Positions 8,443 through 16,286 of a DNA stretch of 64,000 bases are shown here, piece after piece. Below the pieces are notes generated by a model. It did not search any database. It had not been told where the DNA came from and worked only from the letters and a program-made list of their open reading frames with translations. The translations under genes and the position numbers were made by a program. Source of the DNA: Chryseobacterium sp. OV279 (GTDB lineage: Bacteria > Bacteroidota > Bacteroidia > Flavobacteriales > Weeksellaceae); assembly GCF_900128945.1 (NCBI RefSeq), contig NZ_FQUD01000003.1, positions 496,001-560,000 on the forward strand. The letters run 5' to 3'. Every line of letters starts with the position of its first letter. Within the stretch, counting starts at the first letter, position 1.

Positions 8443-9915
8443 ATGAAAAAGAAAATTGCAGTTATAGGATCAGGTTTTTCAGGACTTTCTGCAGCAGCTT
8501 ACGCTTCGAAAGACGGACATGAAGTTCATGTTTTCGAAAAAAACAGCAGCGTGGGCGGAAGGGCAAGAGCGTTCAAAACAGAAAGCGGCTATACGTTTGA
8601 TATGGGACCTAGCTGGTATTGGATGCCGGATATTATAGAAGCATTCTTTTTGGATTTTGGGAAAAAAGCATCCGATTTTTACGACCTGGTCGCTTTAGAT
8701 CCGCAATTTGAAATGGTTTTTTCTGATGGAATTATGAAAATTCCCAGTGGTTTTGAGGAAATGAAAGACCTGTTTGAATGTTTAGAATCAGGTGCAGGCA
8801 AAAAGTTGGATGAATTCATGAATGACGCGCAGTACAAATATGAAGTGGGAATGAAAGATTTTGTCAATAAGCCATGTCATTCGTGGCTGGAATTTGTTTC
8901 TCCTACCATAGCTAAAAGTGCGTTGAACTTAGATCTTTTTACCAATTTTAAGCGCTTCGTCAGAAAATATTTTAAAAATCCTAAGCTGATTACTCTAATG
9001 GAGTTTCCGGTTATTTTTCTCGGAGCAGCTCCAAAAGATATTCCGGCATTATACAGTCTGATGAATTACGGAGGATACAAGTTGGGAACCTGGTATCCTA
9101 TGGGAGGTTTTTCAAAACTGACCGAAGCCATGATGAAGATCGCCGTAGAGCAGGGAGCGAGTTTTCATTTTAATTCAAATGTAGAAAAGATTACAGTTGA
9201 TAAAGGTCTGACCAATGGTTTAATAGTCAATGGAAAAAGCATAAAATTTGATATGGTCATTGCTTCTTCAGACTATCAGCATACAGAAAGTGAACTTCTT
9301 CCTGAGCAATACAGAAATTATAAATCGTCCTATTGGGAGAAGAAAACATTGGCCCCGTCATGTCTTATTTTTTATTTGGGGATTAAAGGAAAGGTGCCGA
9401 ATCTGAGACATCACACCCTTTTCTTTGAGAACGATTTGCAGCTTCATACCCATGAAATTTATGAAGATAAAAAATGGCCTACAAAGCCTTTATTTTATGT
9501 GTGTTGTCCATCTCAGACTGATCAGGCTGCCGCTCCGGAAAACTGTGAAAATATATTTCTGCTAATGCCCGTTGCTCCCGGAATAGGAGATGGTGAGGAA
9601 ATGAGGGAAAAGTATTTTAACGAAATGATGGGAAGACTCGAAAAACATACCGGAACTTCAGATCTTATTTCAAAAATTGAATATAAAAGAAGTTATTGCA
9701 TTAACGATTTTAAAGAAGATTATAATGCCTTTAAAGGAAACGCGTATGGTCTTGCCAATACATTATCACAAACCGCTGTCTTAAAACCATCCATCCGGAA
9801 TAAAAAAATAAAAAATCTTCTGTATACAGGACAGCTTACCGTTCCTGGTCCGGGAGTTCCTCCTTCGATTATTTCAGGTAAAATAGCAGCTAACGAAGCC
9901 AGTAAAATAAATTAA
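8443..9915 (+). CDS. crtI: Phytoene desaturase (carotenoid)
   Basis: A 490-aa FAD-dependent desaturase that converts phytoene to lycopene at the membrane. The N-terminal dinucleotide-binding motif is IGSGFSGLSAAAYA (G9, G11, G14), followed by the acidic strand end VFEKN and the GGRARAF loop. The C-terminal FAD motif is seen in LYTGQLTVPGPGVPPSIISG, typical of CrtI. The length fits the family (490-510 aa). The ATG at 8443 follows CTGGAG. It heads the crtI-crtB-SRPBCC-crtZ-cyclase operon, with only 2 nt to crtB. The geranylgeranyl-diphosphate synthase (crtE) is not in the window. Confidence 0.93.
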   Translation: MKKKIAVIGSGFSGLSAAAYASKDGHEVHVFEKNSSVGGRARAFKTESGYTFDMGPSWYWMPDIIEAFFLDFGKKASDFYDLVALDPQFEMVFSDGIMKIPSGFEEMKDLFECLESGAGKKLDEFMNDAQYKYEVGMKDFVNKPCHSWLEFVSPTIAKSALNLDLFTNFKRFVRKYFKNPKLITLMEFPVIFLGAAPKDIPALYSLMNYGGYKLGTWYPMGGFSKLTEAMMKIAVEQGASFHFNSNVEKITVDKGLTNGLIVNGKSIKFDMVIASSDYQHTESELLPEQYRNYKSSYWEKKTLAPSCLIFYLGIKGKVPNLRHHTLFFENDLQLHTHEIYEDKKWPTKPLFYVCCPSQTDQAAAPENCENIFLLMPVAPGIGDGEEMREKYFNEMMGRLEKHTGTSDLISKIEYKRSYCINDFKEDYNAFKGNAYGLANTLSQTAVLKPSIRNKKIKNLLYTGQLTVPGPGVPPSIISGKIAANEASKIN

Positions 9916-9917
9916 TT

Positions 9918-10754
9918 ATGAAAAAATTGTTTGACGACCTTTCGTACAAAGTAAGCCGAGAAACAACGAAACAATACAGTACAAGTTTTTCTCTGGGAAT
10001 AATGGCGCTTTCCCCGAAAATAAGAAATCCCATATATGCTGTGTACGGGTATGTCCGTCTGGCCGATGAAATCGTGGACAGCTTTCATGATTATGATAAG
10101 CATAAACTTCTGTCAAGGTACAAAGCCGAGACTTTTGAGGCATTGGAAGAAAAAATCTCTCTTAACCCGATTTTGCAGTCGTTTCAGGAAACGGTACACC
10201 GATATAACATTGATTATAGTCTTATCCATCAGTTTCTGAAAAGTATGGAAATGGATCTTCAGAAAATAGATTATAATTCAGATTTATATAAAGAATATAT
10301 CGTAGGATCTGCTGAAGTAGTGGGACTGATGTGTCTTCATATTTTTACGGAAGGAAACTCCAGGGAATTTGAACGGCTGAAACCGTATGCGATGATACTG
10401 GGATCTGCATTCCAGAAAGTCAATTTTCTAAGGGATATGAAAGATGATTATCAGATTTTAGGACGCTGCTATTTCCCAAATGTTGATATTTCGTATTTTG
10501 ACAATACCGTAAAAGCTCATATTGAAAAAGAGATTGAAGAAGAATTTAAAATGGCTTTGGAAGGGATCAAAAAACTGCCGGGCTCTGCCAGATTCGGGGT
10601 TTATTTGGCTTACCGGTATTACATCTCGCTTTTCCGGAAAATTAAACGAACTTCTGCCGTTAATATGATTAACCAGAGAATCAGAATATCCAACGGTAAA
10701 AAATTATCTTTAATGATGAGCAGCTATCTGCAGTATAAAGTGTCGCTTCTTTAA
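9918..10754 (+). CDS. crtB: Phytoene synthase
   Basis: A 278-aa squalene/phytoene synthase family enzyme that condenses two geranylgeranyl diphosphates to phytoene. The first Asp-rich Mg-diphosphate motif is DEIVD (D50-D54), and the second is seen in NFLRDMKDD near residue 170. SAEVVGLMC fits the helix between them. It follows crtI by 2 nt and is probably translationally coupled. The length is typical of flavobacterial CrtB. Confidence 0.93.
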   Translation: MKKLFDDLSYKVSRETTKQYSTSFSLGIMALSPKIRNPIYAVYGYVRLADEIVDSFHDYDKHKLLSRYKAETFEALEEKISLNPILQSFQETVHRYNIDYSLIHQFLKSMEMDLQKIDYNSDLYKEYIVGSAEVVGLMCLHIFTEGNSREFERLKPYAMILGSAFQKVNFLRDMKDDYQILGRCYFPNVDISYFDNTVKAHIEKEIEEEFKMALEGIKKLPGSARFGVYLAYRYYISLFRKIKRTSAVNMINQRIRISNGKKLSLMMSSYLQYKVSLL

Positions 10755-10782
10755 ACTCACTTACATTTAAATCATATAGAAA

Positions 10783-11250
10783 ATGATACATAAAATTTAC
10801 AGGGAACAGCAACTCAATTGTGATATAGAAACAGCATGGAAGTTTTTTTCTTCCGCCCATAATCTTTCTGAAATTACCCCGAAGGATATGAACTTTATAG
10901 TGCTTACGAAAATGGAGGATGATGAAATTTTTGAAGGGATGATTATTGATTATTATGTTTCTCCTGTACTGGGAATAAAAATGAAATGGAAAACGGAAAT
11001 TACTCAGGTCGATTTTCAAAAAAGTTTTACGGATTTTCAGAAAAAAGGGCCTTATACACTATGGAATCACCACCATGAATTTATAGTCAATGAAAAAGGA
11101 GTGTTAATGAAAGATACGGTACATTATGAACTTCCTTTAGGGTTTTTGGGTGAAATTGCCCACAAAATCTTTGTCAGAAAAAAGCTTGAGCATGTTTTCA
11201 GCTACAGGTACACCGTTTTAGAAGAACGTTTCAATAAAAAAATAAAGTAA
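10783..11250 (+). CDS. SRPBCC family protein in the carotenoid operon
   Basis: A 155-aa helix-grip (START/Bet v1-like) protein with the opening IYREQQLNCDIETAWKFFSS, the WNHHHEF strand and the C-terminal long helix VFSYRYTVLEERFNKK. Such proteins bind hydrophobic ligands. In flavobacterial crt clusters this gene regularly sits between crtB and crtZ, so a lipid- or carotenoid-handling role is likely but unproven. Its stop TAA shares its last base with the ATG of crtZ (TAATG), implying coupled translation. Confidence 0.8.
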   Translation: MIHKIYREQQLNCDIETAWKFFSSAHNLSEITPKDMNFIVLTKMEDDEIFEGMIIDYYVSPVLGIKMKWKTEITQVDFQKSFTDFQKKGPYTLWNHHHEFIVNEKGVLMKDTVHYELPLGFLGEIAHKIFVRKKLEHVFSYRYTVLEERFNKKIK

Positions 11251-11708
11251 TGAATTTCCTGATTGTAGTAAGTACATTTTTGATCATGGAAGGGATGACC
11301 TGGCTCATCCATAAATATATCATGCATGGATTTCTCTGGATGCTTCATAAAGATCATCATGATCACAGCAATGAAGGGAGTATGGAGAAAAACGATTATT
11401 TCTTTCTCATTTTTGCCTTACCTACAATACTTTTGATGTATTACGGGACAACACAGCATTTTAATGCCTGGTTTTATATAGCGGTTGGAATAGCATTATA
11501 CGGAATGGCTTATTTTTTTGTCCACGACATCTTTATACATCAAAGGCTTAAAATCCTTCGCAATACAGAGAATCCATATCTGCTGGCTATCAGACGTGCC
11601 CATAAACAGCATCATAAACATACCGGAAAAGAAAAAGGAGAGTGTTTTGGCTTTCTTTGGGTGCCCATCAAATATTTTAAAATGTATTTCAATAAATCTA
11701 AAGTCTGA
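11250..11708 (+). CDS. crtZ: Beta-carotene hydroxylase / fatty acid hydroxylase superfamily
   Basis: A 152-aa membrane di-iron hydroxylase. His clusters typical of CrtZ are present: HKYIMHGFLWMLHKDHHDH (H21, H26, H33, H36, H37), HDIFIHQR and HKQHHKHTGKEKGE. Four hydrophobic segments alternate with them. It should hydroxylate the beta-ionone rings of beta-carotene to give zeaxanthin. It overlaps the preceding SRPBCC gene by 1 nt and is 2 nt from the lycopene cyclase gene, giving a tight operon. Confidence 0.9.
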   Translation: MNFLIVVSTFLIMEGMTWLIHKYIMHGFLWMLHKDHHDHSNEGSMEKNDYFFLIFALPTILLMYYGTTQHFNAWFYIAVGIALYGMAYFFVHDIFIHQRLKILRNTENPYLLAIRRAHKQHHKHTGKEKGECFGFLWVPIKYFKMYFNKSKV

Positions 11709-11710
11709 CC

Positions 11711-12406
11711 ATGTTGCACTACACCTATCTTTTGATTAATTTTTTTACAGTAATCATCTGTTTTGTTTTTTCATTTCATTCTAAAATAAAATTCAACAGA
11801 CATTTTCCTGCTTTTTTCAAGGCAGCGTTCATAGTGGCTCTTGTCTTTATTTTTTGGGATATATGGTTTACCAGCAGAGGAGTCTGGTGGTTCAATGATG
11901 CCTATCTTTTGGGAATCAGAATCGGTGGCCTTCCAATTGAGGAAATACTGTTTTTTTTCTGTATTCCGTTTTCATGTATGTTCACCTATTTCTGCCTTGA
12001 CAAATTTTTCCGCCTGGATTGGAAACCGCTTCCAGAGAAAGTATTTGTGATCATTTCCATCATTTCTGCATTGGGAATGGCTGTTTATTTTCATGATAAA
12101 ATCTATACTTTGATTACTTTTTTATCCACAGCCATCAGTATGTTCACCCTGTATTTTGCGCTGAAAGCAAGATGGATAGGGAAAGCTTCTTTGATTTATC
12201 TTTTACTGATGCCGGGATTCCTCATTGTAAACGGCATACTTACCGGAACCGGTCTGGAATCTCCTGTTGTGAACTACAATCCTGAGAATTTTATAGGGAT
12301 AAGAATGCTTACCATTCCGGTTGAAGATACGGTATATGGGTATGAAATGATTTTGTGGAATATCTATTTGTTTCAAAAGTTTAGAACAAATGAGTCCAAT
12401 GAGTAG
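11711..12406 (+). CDS. Lycopene cyclase domain protein (CrtYcd type)
   Basis: A 231-aa polytopic protein made of two fused lycopene cyclase domains, as in the heterodimer-derived CrtYc/CrtYd family and archaeal or fungal cyclases. The first domain has WWFNDAYLLGIRIGGLPIEE (E77, E78), and the second has IRMLTIPVEDTVYGYEM. Six to seven membrane helices are apparent. It should cyclise lycopene to beta-carotene, which CrtZ then hydroxylates. It is the last gene of the operon. No terminator was recognised after it; instead a decayed coding scar follows. Confidence 0.88.
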   Translation: MLHYTYLLINFFTVIICFVFSFHSKIKFNRHFPAFFKAAFIVALVFIFWDIWFTSRGVWWFNDAYLLGIRIGGLPIEEILFFFCIPFSCMFTYFCLDKFFRLDWKPLPEKVFVIISIISALGMAVYFHDKIYTLITFLSTAISMFTLYFALKARWIGKASLIYLLLMPGFLIVNGILTGTGLESPVVNYNPENFIGIRMLTIPVEDTVYGYEMILWNIYLFQKFRTNESNE

Positions 12407-12415
12407 CCTATTTAA

Positions 12416-12499
12416 AGCGTAATACTCAACGAAAAAGGAAAAGTGACAGGCATAAAACTGACGCAGGGCAAGCAGTCTATCAATTGTAAGAAGATATAA
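12416..12499 (+). pseudogene. C-terminal scar of a serine hydrolase (beta-lactamase-like) gene
   Basis: A frame with no start, bounded upstream by TAA at 12413-12415 and ending at TAA 12497-12499. It encodes LNEKGKVTGIKLTQG followed by about 10 residues ending CKKI. This reads like the last strand pair of the C-terminal domain attached to beta-lactamase-related serine hydrolases in Bacteroidetes (pattern NxxGKVTGLxLxQxG..xxxxKI). No catalytic part remains nearby. The assignment is by eye and needs a protein search. Confidence 0.45.
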
Positions 12500-12648
12500 A
12501 TAGCAGTAGGTTTATTTTGCCGGAAAATTTATTTTTATAACATCTAAATCTTTAGTAGGAGCGTATTATAAGATTATCAGTTAATGTAAGCTTTGTCAAA
12601 TACCTCAATCTTTTACTTTTTGTAATTTAGCCGCTTAAAGAAAAATCA

Positions 12649-13437
12649 ATGAAATATAATATCTATCAGGTTGATGCCTTTACAGATCGCATATTTGGAG
12701 GGAATCCAGCTTGTGTAGTACCTTTGGATGCATGGCTTGATGACGACATTTTGTTAAAAATAGCAAAAGAGAATGCAGTGGCAGAAACAGCTTTCTTTGT
12801 AGATAAAGGTGAAAAAATACATTTGAGATGGTTCACCCCTGAAATAGAAATGGATTTATGCGGCCACGCTACTCTCGCTACCGCGCATTCCCTAAAAGCG
12901 ATCTTGAATTATACCGCCAATGAAATTGTTTTTGAAACCTTAAGTGGGGATCTGAAGGTTACCGTTTAGGATCAGCTGTATCGGATGGATTTCCCTTCAC
13001 GGATGCCTGTATCTGATGTTTTGCCAAAGAATATTGAAGAATCATTGAACATTCAGCCTAAAGAAGTTTTAAAGTCCAGAGATTTTGTCCTGGTATACGA
13101 GACTGAAACTGAAGTAAGAAATATAAAAATAAACAGGGTATTATTTGATCAGGTAAATCTTGATCCCGGTGGAGTGATCGTGACGTCACGAGGGGATCAT
13201 TGCGATTTTGTTTCGAGATTTTTCACCCCGCAAGCTTCCATTTTAGAAGATCCTGTTACCGGCTCTGCTCATTGCTCATTGATTCCTTATTGGGCTGAAA
13301 AGCTTGGTAAGAATGACCTTTATGCAATGCAGGTTTCTGAACGACTGGGAAAACTCCTCTGTGAAAACAAAGGAGAAAGAATAATCATCAGCGGGCAGGC
13401 TAGAACCTATTCCATCGGAACTTTATGGCTCGACTAA
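12649..13437 (+). pseudogene. PhzF-family isomerase-like gene interrupted by an in-frame amber codon
   Basis: The frame runs from ATG 12649 to TAA 13437 (262 sense codons if the internal stop is read through), the full length of PhzF-like proteins, with one TAG at 12967-12969 after GDLKVTV. Both halves are well conserved. The first has AVAETAFF (catalytic Glu region) and DLCGHATLA, and the second has FVSRFFTPQASILEDPVTGS and ARTYSIG. The two halves are in the same frame, so one substitution (for example CAG, GAG or AAG to TAG) explains the break. It could be a recent pseudogene or a base-call error. Neither fragment alone would make the two-domain diaminopimelate-epimerase-like fold. Confidence 0.8.
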
Positions 13438-13550
13438 GGAAATGAGGATGTGGTAAAACGGTTGGACAAAAATTATTTAAAATTTAATATAGTTTTTTGC
13501 AAACGTACACGAAGAATATCGAAATTCGCGGTCAATATTTTAAAATACTT

Positions 13551-14105
13551 ATGACTTTCGATTTTCAGCCTCATTTATTTTCAGATCAGATCATTTTGAA
13601 ACCTCTGTTGCCGGACCATAGAGAAGAGCTTTTTCAGCAGGCAGCCAATCCTCAGGTTTGGGAATTGCATCCGAATAAGGACCGTCATGAAAGATCTTCT
13701 TTTGATCATTTCTTTGATCAGGCTTTATCCAGTAATGCAGCACTTGTCATCATTGATGCATCTTCGGGCAAAGTGATCGGGACTACACGATTTTATGATT
13801 ATAACAGTATTGAGAATCATGTAGCGATAGGATATACTTTTCTCGGAAAGGATTATTGGGGGAATGGTTATAATAAGGCTGTGAAATCACTGATGTTTGA
13901 TTATGCTTTCACAAATGTTGATCATGTGGTATTGCATATTGGCCAGTCTAATATCAGATCTTACCGGGCTGCCGAAAAACTTGGAGCCAGAAGGGTAGGA
14001 GAAGATACCCGCTCATTTAATGGGGAACCGCCGGTAACGAATCTTGTCTATCAGATCAATAAGGCTGAGTGGCAGGCTTCAGGTGATGCTAATAGTAATC
14101 AATGA
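13551..14105 (+). CDS. GNAT family N-acetyltransferase (RimJ/RimL-like)
   Basis: A 184-aa acetyltransferase. The start is taken at the ATG at 13551 (MTFDFQPHLFSDQIILKPL), since the TTG at 13497 would add 18 residues outside the fold. GNAT motifs: the beta4 strand (VIGTTRFYDY), the acetyl-CoA loop (IGYTFLGKDYWGNGYN) with the Q/RxxGxG/A-like turn, and the C-terminal SNIRSYRAAEKLGARRVGED typical of RimJ/RimL-like enzymes. The substrate is unknown (protein N-terminus or small amine). A terminator follows at 14153. Confidence 0.8.
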   Translation: MTFDFQPHLFSDQIILKPLLPDHREELFQQAANPQVWELHPNKDRHERSSFDHFFDQALSSNAALVIIDASSGKVIGTTRFYDYNSIENHVAIGYTFLGKDYWGNGYNKAVKSLMFDYAFTNVDHVVLHIGQSNIRSYRAAEKLGARRVGEDTRSFNGEPPVTNLVYQINKAEWQASGDANSNQ

Positions 14106-14152
14106 AATGATCTTTAATCACACTAATAAAATTTATTGGAAACATAAAAAAT

Positions 14153-14185
14153 AACCCTTTAATTCTAAAAATTAGAGGGTTTTAT
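14153..14185 (+). terminator. Rho-independent terminator after the GNAT gene
   Basis: AACCCTTTAATT (14153-14164) pairs with AATTAGAGGGTT (14170-14181) with one mismatch, and a T-rich tract follows. It separates the GNAT gene from the MarR promoter. Confidence 0.75.
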
Positions 14186-14238
14186 ATTTTAGTACTTTGA
14201 TTAATGGTTTATTTATATTTTAATATTTTATTAATTAG

Positions 14239-14246
14239 TATATTTG
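14239..14246 (+). promoter_or_regulatory. -7 element (TATATTTG) of the MarR-photolyase unit
   Basis: TATATTTG fits TAnnTTTG and ends 21 nt before the MarR start at 14268. The same element and spacing occur ahead of the MarR remnant in front of crtI. The -33 region is AT-rich with no clear TTTG, as expected if an activator or special control is used. Confidence 0.55.
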
Positions 14247-14267
14247 TATTTAATTATAAAAACTGTA

Positions 14268-14933
14268 ATGAACTATCCCATCATAAAAGACGTACTTACT
14301 TTACTGGAAGAATTTGAATCGGAAAATACTTCCGGCTCTTATAGTTCAGACATTGAAGGTTTTAAAGCGTGGGTGTCTGCTAAAACCACTTCTCCTGAAA
14401 TCAATGAACCTTATTGGGAAGGGAAAGAAAACGGAAGAACGCCCGAAAGTGCCATAAGTACTTTGCTGGTACACCTCAACAGGTATGCAAAAACCTATTC
14501 CAAATCTGCTATTTCAGACTCCCATTTTGCGACACAGGAAGATTTTATTTATCTGATCAATTTAAAAGCCTTTGGTCAAATGACCAAAATGGAACTTATT
14601 AAAAAGAACATTCAGGATAAACCTGTAGGAATGCTGATTATCGCAAGATTATTGAAACACGGGTGGATAGAGCAGGCAGATTCGGATATAGATAAAAGGA
14701 ATAAAGTGATCAGCATTACTCCGGCCGGGCTTGAAGCTTTGGATCAGCAGATGGATAAAATCCGGAACGCTACGGATATTGTGGCAGGAAATCTTGGCTA
14801 TCAGGATAAAATGGAGCTTATCAGAATTCTTAATAAGCTGGACCGTTTTCATTATCCTATTTTCTGCAGGAATATTGACAGTAAAGACCTGATCAGGACC
14901 GTATATGACGAATATTCATTTGAAAAAAACTGA
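14268..14933 (+). CDS. MarR-family transcriptional regulator
   Basis: A 221-aa protein. The start is set at the ATG at 14268 (MNYPIIKDVL); a TTG at 14244 lies inside the -7 box and cannot be the start. The centre and C-terminal half show the winged helix (IYLINLKAFGQMTKMELIKK, IARLLKHGWIEQA, and the wing DIDKRNKVISITPAG), then a dimerisation helix. It sits directly upstream of the photolyase gene, whose frame begins close to its stop. MarR proteins near crt genes (for example CrtR of Corynebacterium, as known) repress carotenoid operons, so control of photolyase, hemH and possibly the crt operon 6 kb away is plausible inference. Confidence 0.85.
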   Translation: MNYPIIKDVLTLLEEFESENTSGSYSSDIEGFKAWVSAKTTSPEINEPYWEGKENGRTPESAISTLLVHLNRYAKTYSKSAISDSHFATQEDFIYLINLKAFGQMTKMELIKKNIQDKPVGMLIIARLLKHGWIEQADSDIDKRNKVISITPAGLEALDQQMDKIRNATDIVAGNLGYQDKMELIRILNKLDRFHYPIFCRNIDSKDLIRTVYDEYSFEKN

Positions 14934-14958
14934 TCCCGGCCTTCAAAAAACTGATAAA

Positions 14959-16239
14959 ATGAGCAAAATTAATATATTTTGGTTCAGAAGAGATTTAAGG
15001 CTGGAAGACAATGCAGGTCTGTATCATGCTCTTAATTCCGGACTTAAAGTCATTCCTGTTTTTATATTGGATACCGACATTCTGAATCATCTTGAAGACA
15101 AGGAAGACAAAAGGGTAGATTATATCCACCAGGCTTTAGATGCAATTAATCAAGAACTGAAAAATCATAGCAGCGGATTGAAAACCTATCATGGGAAACC
15201 ATTGGATATTTTCAAAAATCTGATGAATGAATTTGAAATTGACACCGTATTTTGCAACAGGGATTATGAGCCACAAGCCATAAAAAGAGATGATGAGGTA
15301 GCCGGTTTTCTTGAAAAAAAAGGAATCAGATTTTCAGATTTCAAAGATCAGGTGATATTCGAAAAACAGGATATCCTTAAAAATGATCAGTCTCCTTATA
15401 CAGTCTTTACGCCGTATTCAAAAAAGTGGAAAGAGAATTTAGGAAATATTGAAGTTTATAGTACAGATTTCAGTCAATTCTCCTTATTAAAAGAACACGA
15501 AGAGATTCTCACCCTTGAAGATATCGGTTTTAAAAAGACAGAAATAGAATTCACAAAACCCACAATTGAGAAGAAAATTGTAGCCTCTTATCACCAATTT
15601 AGAGATTTTCCGGCGATGGATCATACTACGCATCTAGGAATTGCCCTGCGTTTCGGGACTGTTTCAGTGAGAAAGTGTGTGAAATTTGCTCTTGAAAATA
15701 ACGAAACCTGGCTTAATGAACTGATCTGGAGAGAGTTTTTCATGCAGATCCTCTTTCATTTTCCTTACGTTGTGAACCATTGTTTCAAGAAAAAGTACGA
15801 AGATATTCCGTGGAGAAATAATGAAGAGGAATTCAAGGCTTGGTGTGAAGGTAAAACAGGCTATCCCATTGTAGATGCAGGAATGCGGGAACTCAACGAA
15901 ACCGGTTTTATGCACAACAGGGTAAGAATGATCACGGCGAGCTTTCTCACCAAACATCTTCTGATTGACTGGAGGTGGGGAGAAGCGTACTTTGCCACAA
16001 AATTGCTGGATTATGACCTTTCCGCCAATAACGGAAACTGGCAATGGGCGGCGGGCTGTGGTTGCGATGCAGCACCTTATTTCAGAATATTTAATCCCGA
16101 AGAACAGACTAAAAAGTTTGATAAAGATTTGAAATACATCAGAAAATGGCTTCCGCAATCTTATGTTCAAAAACCGATGGTCGAGCACAAATTCGCCAGA
16201 GAAAGAGCATTGGAAACGTATAAGAAAGCATTGAATTAG
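14959..16239 (+). CDS. phrB: Deoxyribodipyrimidine photo-lyase / cryptochrome family
   Basis: A 426-aa flavoprotein that repairs UV-made pyrimidine dimers with blue light. The start is set at ATG 14959 (MSKINIFWFRRDLRLEDN), because the in-frame ATG at 14905 would overlap the MarR gene. The N-terminal alpha/beta antenna domain carries FWFRRDLRLEDN. The C-terminal FAD domain has LGIALRFGTVSVR, ELIWREFFMQI, WCEGKTGYPIVDAGMREL and DYDLSANNGNWQWAAG, the class I signature. The Trp electron chain appears kept in that last motif. It lies 25 bp after the MarR gene and 47 bp before hemH, giving a light-stress unit. The exact lesion specificity cannot be read from sequence. Confidence 0.9.
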   Translation: MSKINIFWFRRDLRLEDNAGLYHALNSGLKVIPVFILDTDILNHLEDKEDKRVDYIHQALDAINQELKNHSSGLKTYHGKPLDIFKNLMNEFEIDTVFCNRDYEPQAIKRDDEVAGFLEKKGIRFSDFKDQVIFEKQDILKNDQSPYTVFTPYSKKWKENLGNIEVYSTDFSQFSLLKEHEEILTLEDIGFKKTEIEFTKPTIEKKIVASYHQFRDFPAMDHTTHLGIALRFGTVSVRKCVKFALENNETWLNELIWREFFMQILFHFPYVVNHCFKKKYEDIPWRNNEEEFKAWCEGKTGYPIVDAGMRELNETGFMHNRVRMITASFLTKHLLIDWRWGEAYFATKLLDYDLSANNGNWQWAAGCGCDAAPYFRIFNPEEQTKKFDKDLKYIRKWLPQSYVQKPMVEHKFARERALETYKKALN

Positions 16240-16286
16240 GTCTTTGACCAACGATTAGAAAAAGAGTATAACCAAAATATAGAACA

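Noticed and set aside
13497..13550. TTG start for the GNAT protein giving 18 more residues
   Set aside because: The added residues do not fit the family start; ATG 13551 begins the conserved region at a normal distance.
14244..14267. TTG start for the MarR protein giving eight more residues
   Set aside because: The TTG is part of the -7 box TATATTTG; the ATG at 14268 matches the start of the remnant copy at 8350.
14905..14958. ATG 14905 as photolyase start
   Set aside because: It would overlap the MarR gene by 29 nt, and the conserved N-terminus begins at ATG 14959.
15664..16251. A 195-codon open frame antisense to the photolyase gene
   Set aside because: The photolyase FAD motifs are encoded on the plus strand here; the antisense product shows no fold-like pattern.
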